Counted from the stretch's first letter, positions 28,150-37,333 are shown. The stretch: DNA of 64,000 bases from a bacterium (GCA_023150945.1 JAKLJX010000017.1:96939-160938), one strand, 5' to 3'. Notes: a model not told the origin generated them from the sequence alone. A program made the numbers and translations.

Positions 28150-28725
28150 ATGAAAATCGCGCTTGATCCCGGACACGGCGGCATCTACACCGGTGCAATC
28201 GGCACGGTACCCTACGAATTGCGTGAGAAGGACGTGACACTCGCGATTTGCCTGAAGATGAAGGATCTGCTCAAGGCCGCCGGCCACAAAGTCATACTGA
28301 CGCGCAGCAGCGATGTGCACCTGGCCGAGGCCATGCGTGAGGATCTGCGCCAGCGCGCGGGAATCGCCAATCTCGCGGCCGCCGATCTGCTGGTCAGCGT
28401 TCATTGCAACGCGTTTTCCGACCCCAATCCCGAGGGCATCGAGACCTGGCATCGCCCGCATTCCGCGGCCTCGGAAAAATTGGCGCGCGCCATTCAAACC
28501 GCGTTGATGGTGAAATTCGGCAACCATCTCAACCGCGGGGTCAAAGCCAAGGACTTGCTGCTGTTTCGTCATGCCAACATGCCGGCGTGCCACGTTGAGA
28601 CGGAATTTCTCACCAATCCCGCTCAACTCGAGTTTCTCGCCTCGGAGTTCAACCAGGCGGCCATCGCCGGGGCCATTGCCGAAGGCGTGTTGCAGATGGC
28701 CAAAGCGTCGCACTCCCGCCGGTGA
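28150..28725 (+). CDS. N-acetylmuramoyl-L-alanine amidase (Amidase_3)
   Basis: 191 residues. The zinc-amidase pattern is complete: ALDPGHGG (His ligand, residues 4-11), the Glu of YELREKDV, SVHCNAF (His, near 95) and VETEFLTNP (catalytic Glu, near 151). Such enzymes cut the amide between N-acetylmuramic acid and the stem peptide of peptidoglycan. There is no signal peptide on the predicted product, so it must be exported another way, act on internalised fragments, or start further upstream. I see no better upstream start. It lies about 95 bases before the GYF-MinD gene and may be cotranscribed. Confidence 0.9.
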   Translation: MKIALDPGHGGIYTGAIGTVPYELREKDVTLAICLKMKDLLKAAGHKVILTRSSDVHLAEAMREDLRQRAGIANLAAADLLVSVHCNAFSDPNPEGIETWHRPHSAASEKLARAIQTALMVKFGNHLNRGVKAKDLLLFRHANMPACHVETEFLTNPAQLEFLASEFNQAAIAGAIAEGVLQMAKASHSRR

Positions 28726-28820
28726 GTTCCAGGCCGCCCTACCCTCCGCAAACGCGGCGTTTGGCGGTACTACCATTAGATGATTTCAGATTTCAGGACG
28801 CATGTGCACGAGGAGACCGA

Positions 28821-30143
28821 ATGAGTCTGATGGATTACACAGCCGCGCTGAATGATGTCTTTGTCCGGGTGAACGAAAAGCAATACGGCCCGTTCTCACC
28901 GCAGGAGCTGCGCTCGCTGGCCAGCAAGGGAGGGTTTCATCCCTCCGACGAAGTGTGGGATGATGAAGACGGCAAGTGGGTGCCGGCCTCGGAATTGCGC
29001 TCACTGCAGCCGGTGTTCGAGGGCAACGGCAAAGCCACCTCCGAACGCAGCAAACGCATCATTGCCGTCGGCGGCGGCAAGGGCGGCGTAGGCAAAACCG
29101 TGCTGACCGCCTCGCTGGGCGTGGGCCTCGCCAGCCTGGGCAAGGAGGTGGTGTTGGTCGATGCCGACTTGGGCGGCGCCAACCTGCACACCGTGATGGG
29201 CATCCTCGAACCGGAACGCACTTTTCATGACTTCTACACGCTCAAGGTCGAAAACCTCAGTGACATTGCCCTGCCGACACCCATTCCGGGGCTGCGCCTG
29301 ATCAGCGGCGCCTGCGGCACGCTCGGCTTGGCCAATCCGAAATACGCACAGAAACTGCGCTTCATTAAGCAACTGCGCAGCATCGATGCCGATTTCATCC
29401 TGCTCGATCTGGGCGCCGGTTCCTCCTACAACGTCATCGATTTTTTTCTGGCGGCGGACGAGGGCATCGTGGTCACCAATCCCGAACCCACCGCGATTCA
29501 GGAATGCTTCAATTTCATTCGCATTTGCCAGTTGCGCCGCTTGCGGCTGGCGTTTCAAGACAATGCCGTCGTCACCGCAATTCTCAATCATGAAGAGGTG
29601 GACAAGCCCGGCCGCCTAGGCCTGACCACCAGCCAGTTGCTCGACAACGTCCGCGAGGTGGTGCCGGAAGCCGCCAACCTGATGGAAACCATCGTGGAAT
29701 CCCACCGCTTGAAACTGATTTTGAACATGGTGCGGGAGAAAGACGATATCAAGGAGGGGCTGGCCATTCAGACCGCGGCGGCGGAGCTGCTCGCGCTCGA
29801 GGTCGATTACCTCGGCTTTGTTTCCCACGACCCGGCGGTGCGCACCGCGGTGCGCGAGTTGAGACCCTTTATGTTGTCTGATCCGGCCTCGCCGGCCGCC
29901 CAGGATCTCGCCAAGCTCATCAGCGTCAAGCTGCTGGGCACGCGCTCTTCCTTCAAGAGTTTTTGGGAAAAGCGCAAGCTGCGGCGGCAGTTGCTGGAGC
30001 AGCGCGCGGAGTATCCCGAGCTGCATTTGCAGGCGCAGGCACCGATTTGCTCGATCAAGTGCTTCTATTGGGATGACTGCGAATACCAAAACGGCGGGCA
30101 TCCCTGTTCCGTGCGGCATCTGGAGCCGATCTTCAAATCCTGA
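28821..30143 (+). CDS. MinD/FlhG-like ATPase with N-terminal GYF domain and C-terminal Cys cluster
   Basis: About 440 residues. Residues 12-65 are a GYF_2 domain (VRVNEKQYGPFSPQELRSLA ... GKWVPASELRSL), a peptide-binding module. The deviant Walker A KGGVGKT is at 87-93, with VLVDADLGGANLHT and FILLDLGAGSS following, as in MinD/ParA/FlhG ATPases. These dimerise on ATP and position division, flagellar or other cell-pole machinery. The C-terminus has four Cys (ICSIKC ... DDCEYQ ... HPCSV) that could hold a metal. ATG 28821 follows AGGAGA; the frame opens 100 bases earlier. No flagellar or min genes adjoin. Confidence 0.86.
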   Translation: MSLMDYTAALNDVFVRVNEKQYGPFSPQELRSLASKGGFHPSDEVWDDEDGKWVPASELRSLQPVFEGNGKATSERSKRIIAVGGGKGGVGKTVLTASLGVGLASLGKEVVLVDADLGGANLHTVMGILEPERTFHDFYTLKVENLSDIALPTPIPGLRLISGACGTLGLANPKYAQKLRFIKQLRSIDADFILLDLGAGSSYNVIDFFLAADEGIVVTNPEPTAIQECFNFIRICQLRRLRLAFQDNAVVTAILNHEEVDKPGRLGLTTSQLLDNVREVVPEAANLMETIVESHRLKLILNMVREKDDIKEGLAIQTAAAELLALEVDYLGFVSHDPAVRTAVRELRPFMLSDPASPAAQDLAKLISVKLLGTRSSFKSFWEKRKLRRQLLEQRAEYPELHLQAQAPICSIKCFYWDDCEYQNGGHPCSVRHLEPIFKS

Positions 30144-30191
30144 AGTCGGCCTGTCGGAATAATCGTTCAATGACTCACAAGGAGGTAGGTT

Positions 30192-30485
30192 ATGGCATTC
30201 AACATTCGGCCCTTGCACGACCGGGTGATGATCAAGCGCCTGGAAGACGAGGGCAAGAAGTACGGTAACATCATCATTCCCGACACTGTCACCGAAAAGC
30301 CCATGAAGGGTGAAGTGCTGGCGGTGGGCAAGGGCAAGATCAAGAAGGATGGCACCCGCCAGGAGTTGACCGTGAAGGCCGGCGACGTGATCGTGTTCTC
30401 GAAGTGGGCGGGCGATGAATTCGAATACGAGGGCGAGAAATTCCTGATATTGTCGGAGGACGACATTCTCGCGGTCGTTGCGTAA
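30192..30485 (+). CDS. groES: co-chaperonin GroES (Hsp10)
   Basis: 97 residues, full length. It reads NIRPLHDRVMIKRLEDE, then the mobile loop GNIIIPDTVTEKPMKGEV and KAGDVIVFSKWAGDEFE, ending SEDDILAVVA. GroES caps the GroEL barrel during ATP-driven protein folding in the cytoplasm. The ribosome site AAGGAGGT is strong. No groEL follows and no CIRCE (HrcA) repeat is visible upstream, so regulation and partner lie elsewhere. A 28-base palindrome after the gene probably ends the transcript. Confidence 0.96.
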   Translation: MAFNIRPLHDRVMIKRLEDEGKKYGNIIIPDTVTEKPMKGEVLAVGKGKIKKDGTRQELTVKAGDVIVFSKWAGDEFEYEGEKFLILSEDDILAVVA

Positions 30486-30500
30486 TCCTTTTCGCCTTGC

Positions 30501-30528
30501 GGGAGAAAGGCGGCGCCGCCTTTCTCCC
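30501..30528 (+). terminator. perfect palindrome after groES
   Basis: GGGAGAAAGGCGGC is followed at once by its exact complement GCCGCCTTTCTCCC, then GGCTTTTCCCC. This is a strong hairpin about 15 bases after the groES stop. Confidence 0.72.
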
Positions 30529-30683
30529 GGCTTTTCCCCACCGGCGCATGGCTTGACATTTCCCACCAAACTCTTTACCATTGCCCACCGGCTTCTCTTT
30601 TTCCTCGAGCAGAAAAACCGGCTGCGCGACGCGCTGGTTCAAACAGACTGCCGCGGCGCGGCCACATTGGGATGGGAAGACTC

Positions 30684-32111
30684 ATGCTCAGACGACTCTT
30701 CGGCGATGACGTGGCGGAAAATGACGCCCAACTTTCCGAATACTTCATCGAGACGCCGGCGTATCGCATGGCGCTGTCCGGCGAAAAGCGGTTCATTATC
30801 GGCCGCAAAGGCGCGGGCAAAAGCGCGATCTGCCAGCAATTGCAGAAGCAACTCCCCAAGACCGGTGCGCTGTGCGTGCCGCTCGCGCCGCAACGCATCC
30901 AATTCACCGCTTTGAAACTGGGCTTGAGTGATTTGTCGCGCTGGGGCAGCGAGTCCGACGCGGTGCTGCAACGCGTGTGGTACTACGGCCTGCTGTGCGA
31001 GACCGCGCTGGCGCTGGTGCGCCAAAGCCGGAAGGAGCATGATTCAGAGTTTGCCAGAATCGCGGCGTTCGTGGAGAAGCATTACAATTACAGCGAGCCC
31101 AATCCCTTTGCCCGCCTGCTGAAAACCACTGCGCTCTTTCTCGAACAGCTCGAACTCGGCATCGGGCCGCTGAGCGTGCGCCGCCCCAGCCGCGGCTTCG
31201 ATCCCATCGCGGTGGAAACCGAAATGGAGAATCTGCGCGCGCCGCTGGCCAGCTTCATCGCACGCCATTTGCCGCAGGGCGTTTATATTTTGATCGACAA
31301 CCTGGACGAGGGTTGGGACAATTCCGCCGAAGCCAATGCCTTCGTGCGCGGCCTGCTGTTGGCGGTCTACGAAATCTGCCAGCCCAATATTCCGGTGCGG
31401 CTGATCGTGTTCTTCCGCGCCGACATGTACGACTCGGTGACGCGCCAATTCCAGCACGTGGACAAATACCGGCAGTATCAGGAGCACATTTATTGGGGCC
31501 ACAAGGAGATCATGGAATTGGTGGCGCAGCGCCTGCGCGTCAACCGCAAGATCAAACGCCCGTTGAGCGCCTTCGAAGTGTGGGAAACCGTGTTCGAGCC
31601 GCATCCCGCCATCAGCAACGTGCCGGCTTACATCATCGAGCGCAGCCTGCTGCGGCCGCGGGAGGTGTTGCAGTTTTGCCGGCTGGCCGCGGAAAAGGCC
31701 CATGGCCGGGGCCACACCAAAATCACTTGTGAAGACATTCTCGATTGCGAGCGCGAGTACTCGCGCTGGAAGATCGACGATCTCAGCAATGAGTTTCTCT
31801 TTTCCTATCCCGGCTTGAAGGAAAACGTGCTGCAGCGTTTTCTCGGCGGGCCTTCACGCTTTTTGGCGGCGCGCTTGCGCAACCTGCTGGAGGAGGCGCT
31901 CACCGATCCGCGGCCGGGGCGACGGCCCGACTGGCTCGAAAACCTGCGCGACGCCGACGAGTTGACTCAGCTCCTTTACGACATCGGCTTTCTCAAATGC
32001 GCCAGCCACGGCAAGCACTGGCAGAGCGCGCAAGACCCGGATTATAACATCACCCTGGCCGAGTCCTTCATCGTGCATCCCGCCTTCCGCAGCTATTTGC
32101 GCATCGGTTGA
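30684..32111 (+). CDS. P-loop ATPase, Sll1717 family
   Basis: About 475 residues. The start LRRLFGDDVAENDAQLSEYF is the family signature, followed by Walker A GRKGAGKSA (residues 40-48) and Walker B VYILIDNLDEGWDN (near 202-215). The sensor-like RLIVFFRADMYD lies near 248. The C-terminal half is a helical or winged-helix region (LRPREVLQFCRLAAEKA). This is a STAND/KAP-like NTPase family of unknown function with scattered distribution; related NTPases serve as sensors in antiphage systems, but no nuclease or effector gene adjoins here. ATG 30684 follows GGGAAGA; ATG 30672 contains part of that site. Confidence 0.78.
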   Translation: MLRRLFGDDVAENDAQLSEYFIETPAYRMALSGEKRFIIGRKGAGKSAICQQLQKQLPKTGALCVPLAPQRIQFTALKLGLSDLSRWGSESDAVLQRVWYYGLLCETALALVRQSRKEHDSEFARIAAFVEKHYNYSEPNPFARLLKTTALFLEQLELGIGPLSVRRPSRGFDPIAVETEMENLRAPLASFIARHLPQGVYILIDNLDEGWDNSAEANAFVRGLLLAVYEICQPNIPVRLIVFFRADMYDSVTRQFQHVDKYRQYQEHIYWGHKEIMELVAQRLRVNRKIKRPLSAFEVWETVFEPHPAISNVPAYIIERSLLRPREVLQFCRLAAEKAHGRGHTKITCEDILDCEREYSRWKIDDLSNEFLFSYPGLKENVLQRFLGGPSRFLAARLRNLLEEALTDPRPGRRPDWLENLRDADELTQLLYDIGFLKCASHGKHWQSAQDPDYNITLAESFIVHPAFRSYLRIG

Positions 32112-32152
32112 GTGCGGGTTTGTCATTCAATCACTCCGCACAAGAGAAACCC

Positions 32153-32752
32153 ATGAAGACTTTCCTGACTCTTTGCTGGCTCGCCGCGATCATGCCGGCC
32201 ACTGCTCTGCGCGGCCAGGATCGCGCGGCGGTGCTCATCGTGTATCACTCCGAGCACGGCCACACCGCGGCGATGGCCGAGGCCGTGGCTCGCGGCGCGC
32301 GAGCGGTGAGTGGTACGGCGGTGGAGTTGCTCCCGGTGGCGGAAGCAACCACAGCCAAGCTGCTCGCCGCGGACGCGATCATTCTCGGCTGCCCGGTGCA
32401 CAATGCCAATGTTACGCCGGCGCTGCAGCAATTCATCAATCAATGGCCGTTTGCAGGCACGCCGCTGCGCGACAAGATCGGTGCGGCCTTTGTCACCGCC
32501 GGCGGCATTTCAGCCGGCGAAGAATTGGTGCAGATGAGCATTCTCCATTCCATGTTGATTTTCGGCATGGTCGTGGTCGGCGGGCCGGATTGGCGTTCGG
32601 CCTTCGGCGCTTCGGCAGTGGTGGAGGAGGAGCCATTCGGCACGCGCGCCGATTCAACGCTGGTGGCAGCGCCCTTTCTTGCCAAGGGCGAGGCACTGGG
32701 CCGGCGCGTGGCAGAGGTGGCGCAACGCTGGCAGCGCGGCCGGCTCCGCTGA
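32153..32752 (+). CDS. exported flavodoxin-like / NAD(P)H quinone oxidoreductase (WrbA-type)
   Basis: About 199 residues. An apparent signal peptide (1-22, FLTLCWLAAIMPATALRGQ) precedes a flavodoxin fold. The FMN-phosphate loop is IVYHSEHGHTAAMAEAV (28-44); later motifs are GCPVHNANVTPALQQFI and FVTAGGISAGEE, as in WrbA/flavodoxin-type quinone reductases. These move electrons from NAD(P)H to quinones with FMN. Export is unusual because FMN is normally loaded in the cytoplasm; Tat or FMN-transferase dependence cannot be shown (no twin Arg). The gene lies 41 bases after the Sll1717 ATPase gene, possibly cotranscribed. Confidence 0.75.
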   Translation: MKTFLTLCWLAAIMPATALRGQDRAAVLIVYHSEHGHTAAMAEAVARGARAVSGTAVELLPVAEATTAKLLAADAIILGCPVHNANVTPALQQFINQWPFAGTPLRDKIGAAFVTAGGISAGEELVQMSILHSMLIFGMVVVGGPDWRSAFGASAVVEEEPFGTRADSTLVAAPFLAKGEALGRRVAEVAQRWQRGRLR

Positions 32753-33280
32753 GGGCCGCGCCGGGCAGTGAAACAATGATTCTCTCTCCCGCCGGGTTGC
32801 AGGATTTGTCTGTACGGCCCCTTGTTGAGCTTGCCCTTGCGTGTGCGCATGAGGGCCGAGCGCCGGTCGCGGTCCAAATTACCAGCAACGGTTTCACCCA
32901 CGCCAGACGACCCACCTTGCATGCTGACCTCGGCTGAGCCGAGGTGCCAAAACCTCGAGTGTCGTTGTAACGCTGAGGAATTTGGTGCAACGGCCACACC
33001 GTTGTTGATTGCCATTTTCATTCCTTTTCCGGCATTATTCTGGCACAACGCGCGCGACCGCAGCGTTTTCTTCCCGCTTGGTTCCTGGTTCGTTTGCAGT
33101 TTGGCAGCCTGCGCTGGGTGATCGTGCGGGAGAATCGCCGCACCTTTGGCTGCGAAGACAAAAAAACGCGCCGCCCTGCCAGCGGGCTTTGGCGAGAATA
33201 TTTTTTAGCCCTTGCACTTTGTGCCCGCGCGCGGTTATCTTACCCCGCCATTATTGAAATCCGTGAAGCCGTCCTGGTTC
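32753..33280. other. intergenic region, no gene recognised
   Basis: About 530 bases between the flavodoxin and the transporter gene. Frames on both strands are short and overlap each other, and none resembles a family. I see no terminator with a T-run. Confidence 0.4.
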
Positions 33281-34534
33281 ATGCCAACCCTGCCCATGTC
33301 ACTCAACGCCCTCGTCGTTTTCATCTTCGTTGCCACCTATCTCGGCATAGCCGGCGGCCGGCTGCCCGGCTTGCAGATCAACCGCACCGGCATCGCCATT
33401 TTCGGTGCCATTATGCTGATGGTGGCGGGCGCATTGACGGTGGAGCAGGCCACCGCCACCATCGACTATTCCACTTTGCTGCTGCTGTTCGGCCTGATGA
33501 TTCTCTCGGCGCAGTTGCGCGTGGCCGGCTTCTATCGGCTGGTGGCGCGGCAGGTGCTGGCTTTCGCCCACCGCCCGTTCACCCTGCTGGTCGGCATCGT
33601 GCTGGCCAGTGCTCTGCTCTCCAGTGTATTTGCCAACGACATCGTTTGTCTGGCTTTCACGCCGGCGCTGTGTGAAGTGGCGCAGACCGCGCGGCGCAAC
33701 CCGCTGCCTTACTTGATCGCGCTCGCCACTTCCAGCAACATCGGCAGCGTGGCGACGCTGATCGGTAATCCGCAAAACATGTTCATCGGCCAGGCTTCCG
33801 GGCTGGATTTTGGCAGCTATTTGCTGGTGATGGCGCCGGTCACGCTGTTCGGCGTGGCGGCCAACGCGTTGGTGGTGCGTTGGATTTGGCGCGCGGAGTT
33901 TACCACCGGCGCTGAAAACGCCGGCCTCACCCCGTTGCCGCATGAGCTGGTCGCGTTCAAACCCGATTACCGCTCGATCAAGAAGACGCTGTTGATCACC
34001 GGTCTGCTGTTGGCGGCTTTCTTGCTCGGCTGGCCCCGCGATCTGTGCGCGCTGGCCGCCGCCGCGCTGCTGTTGCCTTCGCGCCGCAATCCTTCCGAAA
34101 AGCTGTTTGCGCTGGTGGATTGGAATCTCATCATGCTGTTCATCGCGTTGTTCGTCATCATCGGCGCGCTGCAGCAGCGCGGCCTGATGGAACAAGCGCT
34201 CGCCGGTTTGGCCGGTGCCGGTATTCACCTCGACCAGCCCGTGGTGTTGGTCTCGCTTTGCACGCTGCTTTCGAATTTGGTCAGCAACGTGCCCGCGGTT
34301 TTGTTGATGCAGGATATTCCCGGTGCGACGGCCCGGCTGTGGTATTTGCTCGCGATGGCGAGCACGCTGGCCGGCAACCTGACTTTGCTCGGCAGCATCG
34401 CGAATCTCATCGTCGCGGAAAAGGCCGCCGGGTACGGCATCACATTGTCGTTCATCGACTACGTCAAGGTCGGCCTGCCGCTGACGCTGATCACGGTAAT
34501 CGCCGGCACGTTCTGGGTTCTGTTTGCCGCGTGA
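33281..34534 (+). CDS. ArsB/NhaD-type ion transporter family protein
   Basis: About 417 residues with 10-12 transmembrane helices. The two pseudo-symmetric helix-break motifs of the ArsB/NhaD/CitMHS superfamily are present: ATSSNIGSVATLIGNPQNMF (near 155) and ASTLAGNLTLLGSIANLIV (near 370). A large cytoplasmic loop sits between the halves (about 205-235). Substrates in the superfamily include arsenite, Na+/H+, citrate and other anions; no ars genes adjoin, so the substrate is open. ATG 33281 and ATG 33296 are both possible starts; the frame opens at 33212 without homology. Confidence 0.85.
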   Translation: MPTLPMSLNALVVFIFVATYLGIAGGRLPGLQINRTGIAIFGAIMLMVAGALTVEQATATIDYSTLLLLFGLMILSAQLRVAGFYRLVARQVLAFAHRPFTLLVGIVLASALLSSVFANDIVCLAFTPALCEVAQTARRNPLPYLIALATSSNIGSVATLIGNPQNMFIGQASGLDFGSYLLVMAPVTLFGVAANALVVRWIWRAEFTTGAENAGLTPLPHELVAFKPDYRSIKKTLLITGLLLAAFLLGWPRDLCALAAAALLLPSRRNPSEKLFALVDWNLIMLFIALFVIIGALQQRGLMEQALAGLAGAGIHLDQPVVLVSLCTLLSNLVSNVPAVLLMQDIPGATARLWYLLAMASTLAGNLTLLGSIANLIVAEKAAGYGITLSFIDYVKVGLPLTLITVIAGTFWVLFAA

Positions 34535-34606
34535 GCGCGTTGTGCCGCGGCGCTGCCGGCGCGCTGGTGCCGGCGCCGCCGCCGCGATTCCAGAGAGGAG
34601 CCTGCC

Positions 34607-35638
34607 ATGGAAATCGGGGTTTGGCTGGGGTTCTTGCTGCTGGTGGGATTGCTGCTCGCGCTCGATCTGGGCGTGTTCAACCGGCGGCCGCATGTCATCA
34701 AAGCCAAAGAGGCGTTGCTCTGGTCGGCATTCTGGATCATGCTGTCGCTGGTGTTCAATACCGCCATCTATTTTGCCTATGCGCACAACTGGCTGGGGAT
34801 CGGCAGTGAAATCGGCCAGCAGCTCGGCGGCAAACAAGCGGCGCTGCAATTCTTCACCGGCTATCTCGTGGAGAAGTCGCTCAGCCTCGACAACATTTTC
34901 GTCATCGCCGTCATCTTTGCCTATTTCAAAGTGCCGGCAATGTATCAACATCGCGTGCTGTTTTGGGGCATCGTGGGCGCCGTGGTGCTGCGCGGCGCGA
35001 TGATCGTGGCGGGCGCGGCCCTGATCGCGCGCTTCAAATGGATGACCTACCTGTTCGGCGGCGTGCTGATCGCCACCGCGGTCAAGATGCTGGTCACGCG
35101 CCATGAGACGGTGGCGCCCGAGAAAAATCCGTTCGTGCGGCTGGTGCGGCGCTGGTATCGCGTCAGTCCGGATTACGCCGGCCGGCATTTCTTCACGCGC
35201 CTGAACGAACAGCGGGCGATCACCCCGCTGTTTGTCGTGCTGCTGGTGATCGAAAGCACGGATGTGGTGTTTGCGATCGATTCGATTCCCGCGATTTTTG
35301 CGGTGACCAGCGATCCCTTTCTGGTTTTCACCTCGAATATCTTCGCCATTCTGGGGCTGCGTTCGCTGTATTTCGCCCTGGCCGCGATGATGGACAGGTT
35401 CCGCTACTTGAAACACAGCCTGGTTTTCGTGTTGAGCTACGTCGGCGCCAAAATGATTCTCACCCACCATTATCCCATTCCCACCATGACGTCACTGGTG
35501 GTCATTGCCAGTCTTTTGGCCGTCGGCATGCTGGCTTCGCTTTATGCCGGACATCGCGATCCCGTTCCGATCGCTTCGCCGCTGCCGAAACACGCCGAGG
35601 CCGGCAAGGAATCCCCTGCCAACGAGCGGCACGCGTGA
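34607..35638 (+). CDS. TerC family membrane protein (Alx-like)
   Basis: 343 residues with about nine transmembrane helices. Family motifs are LLALDLGVFNR, EKSLSLDNIFVIAVIF (acidic helix) and IESTDVVFAIDSIPAIFAVT, as in Alx/TerC/MeeF proteins. These export Mn2+ or help metallate exported enzymes at the inner membrane. AGAGGAG precedes ATG 34607 at good spacing. The 72-base gap from the upstream transporter is too short for a yybP-ykoY manganese riboswitch, and none is seen. The three membrane-protein genes 33281-37190 run in the same direction with short gaps. Confidence 0.9.
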   Translation: MEIGVWLGFLLLVGLLLALDLGVFNRRPHVIKAKEALLWSAFWIMLSLVFNTAIYFAYAHNWLGIGSEIGQQLGGKQAALQFFTGYLVEKSLSLDNIFVIAVIFAYFKVPAMYQHRVLFWGIVGAVVLRGAMIVAGAALIARFKWMTYLFGGVLIATAVKMLVTRHETVAPEKNPFVRLVRRWYRVSPDYAGRHFFTRLNEQRAITPLFVVLLVIESTDVVFAIDSIPAIFAVTSDPFLVFTSNIFAILGLRSLYFALAAMMDRFRYLKHSLVFVLSYVGAKMILTHHYPIPTMTSLVVIASLLAVGMLASLYAGHRDPVPIASPLPKHAEAGKESPANERHA

Positions 35639-35663
35639 GCAGGAAGGCACACTCACAATTCGC

Positions 35664-37190
35664 ATGGATGCTGTCGTGACACCTTCTCCCTCCCCAGAGC
35701 GATTATCCGAATCGCAGGTGCAAGCCGGCCTGCGCGGCGTGCTCAAAGATGGTTTGACCACGCAGGCAATGTTGACCTTGACCGGCGGCGCCTTTCTGGT
35801 GGATTTTGCTTTGCAGTTCGGCGCTTCCAATCTGCTGATTGGCGTATTGGCCGCGATCCCTTTTCTGGCGCAGCTCGTGCAGGTACCTTCAATTTATCTG
35901 GTCGAGAAGTTTCGCGCCCGGCGGCTGATCTGTGTTTTGAGTTCCGGCTTCGGCCGGGCATTTCTGGTGGCGGCGGCGGCCATTCCCTTTTTTCTCGCGG
36001 GCGGCGCGGCACTGGCCGCCTTGACCTTTTGCATTTTGATCTACGCCCTGTTTGCCGCGATCTCCGGTTGCAGTTGGAACTCCTGGATGCGCGACTTGAT
36101 TCCGCTCGATCGCCTGGGCAGTTTCTTCGCCAAGCGCATGGCGTGGATGGCGGGCTTCGGCATCCTGTTGAATCTGGCGGCGGCCGTGTTCGTGGATTGG
36201 TATGACTCGCGTGCCTTCGCCGCCAAAGTGTACAGCTACTCGGCCCTGATTTTCGCCGGCGGACTCGCCGGCATGCTGGGCGTTTATTTCATCTCCACGA
36301 TTCCCGAGCCGGCCATGGCCGCCGAAAGCCGGCATTTGCCCTTTTCCATTTTGCTGCGCCAGCCGTTCAAGGATCGCAATTTCAAAAGGCTGATCACGTT
36401 TCAGGGCGCATGGAACTTCGCGATCAACCTCGCGGCGCCTTTTTTCACCGTTTACATGCTGAAGATGCTCGATCTCGACATGCGGGTGATCATCAGCCTG
36501 CAGGTGCTCAGCCAGGTGATGAACCTGCTGTTCTTTCGCATTTGGGGCAGGCTCACCGATCGCTTCAGCAACAAGTCGGTGCTCAGCGTCAGCGCGCCGC
36601 TCTACATGATTTGCGTCTTCGCCTTTACCTTCACCACGCTGCCGAACAAGTACGTGTTGACCGTGCCGCTGCTCATCTTCATTCATGTGTTCATGGGAAT
36701 CGCCACCGCCGGCGTCACGCTGGCCACCGGCAACATCGGCCTGAAGCTGGCGCCGCAGGGCCAGGCCACGGCCTATTTGGCCGCCAACAGTCTGGTCAAC
36801 TCTCTGGCGGCCGGGTTGGCACCGATCTTGGGCGGCAATTTCGTGGATTTGTTCTCCGGCTATGCCCTCTCGTGGACGTTGCGCTGGAAAACGCCCGCGG
36901 GTGAAGTGGCAATCGAAACTTTGGATTTGCAGCATTGGGATTTCTTTTTTATTCTCGCGTGCCTGCTCGGCTTGTATGCCATGCACCGCCTTGCCAAAGT
37001 CAAGGAAGTCGGCGAGGTGGAGGAAGAGATCGTCATTTTGGAGCTGATTGCCGAGGCGCGCCGTTTCATGTTCAGTCTGTCGACCATCGCCGGTTTGCGC
37101 TATGCTCTGCAATTTCCCTTTTCGCTGCTGGCAGAAGGCTTGAAAAAGCGCAACAGCGAAAATGGCCGCCGGCAGGAACCCTCCGGTTGA
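35664..37190 (+). CDS. major facilitator superfamily transporter
   Basis: About 508 residues with roughly 12 hydrophobic segments. They include LIGVLAAIPFLAQLVQVPSI, LAALTFCILIYALFAAISG, FGILLNLAAAVFVDWY and VPLLIFIHVFMGIATAGV. Loop motifs such as GRLTDRFSNKSV are MFS-like. An extra extended loop (about 400-430) precedes the last helix, and the C-terminus is a charged cytoplasmic helix (EVGEVEEEIVILELIAEARR). The substrate is unknown. ATG 35664 (MDAVVTPSPSPERL) is 25 bases after the TerC stop; upstream in-frame extensions overlap terC and lack membrane character. Confidence 0.82.
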   Translation: MDAVVTPSPSPERLSESQVQAGLRGVLKDGLTTQAMLTLTGGAFLVDFALQFGASNLLIGVLAAIPFLAQLVQVPSIYLVEKFRARRLICVLSSGFGRAFLVAAAAIPFFLAGGAALAALTFCILIYALFAAISGCSWNSWMRDLIPLDRLGSFFAKRMAWMAGFGILLNLAAAVFVDWYDSRAFAAKVYSYSALIFAGGLAGMLGVYFISTIPEPAMAAESRHLPFSILLRQPFKDRNFKRLITFQGAWNFAINLAAPFFTVYMLKMLDLDMRVIISLQVLSQVMNLLFFRIWGRLTDRFSNKSVLSVSAPLYMICVFAFTFTTLPNKYVLTVPLLIFIHVFMGIATAGVTLATGNIGLKLAPQGQATAYLAANSLVNSLAAGLAPILGGNFVDLFSGYALSWTLRWKTPAGEVAIETLDLQHWDFFFILACLLGLYAMHRLAKVKEVGEVEEEIVILELIAEARRFMFSLSTIAGLRYALQFPFSLLAEGLKKRNSENGRRQEPSG

Positions 37191-37333
37191 TGGCTTGAAC
37201 CCCGCAGCCGGCAGTGCCGTCTTCAAGACAGCCGGCGATTGTGCCCAGCCCGAGTCACGCGCCCGGCGGGATATTCGTCAGGGCAATTGCCCGCCATCCC
37301 ATTCACCCCCGCATCCTGCGCAGGAGAGGAGCC

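Noticed and set aside
30144..30191. CIRCE (HrcA) operator before groES
   Set aside because: No TTAGCACTC-type inverted repeat is present.
34535..34606. yybP-ykoY manganese riboswitch upstream of the TerC gene
   Set aside because: The gap is 72 bases of GC-rich sequence without the conserved riboswitch core.
33299..35470. 723-residue minus-strand open frame
   Set aside because: Antisense to two clear membrane transporters; composition is dominated by Gln, Arg, His and Asp, with no hydrophobic core.
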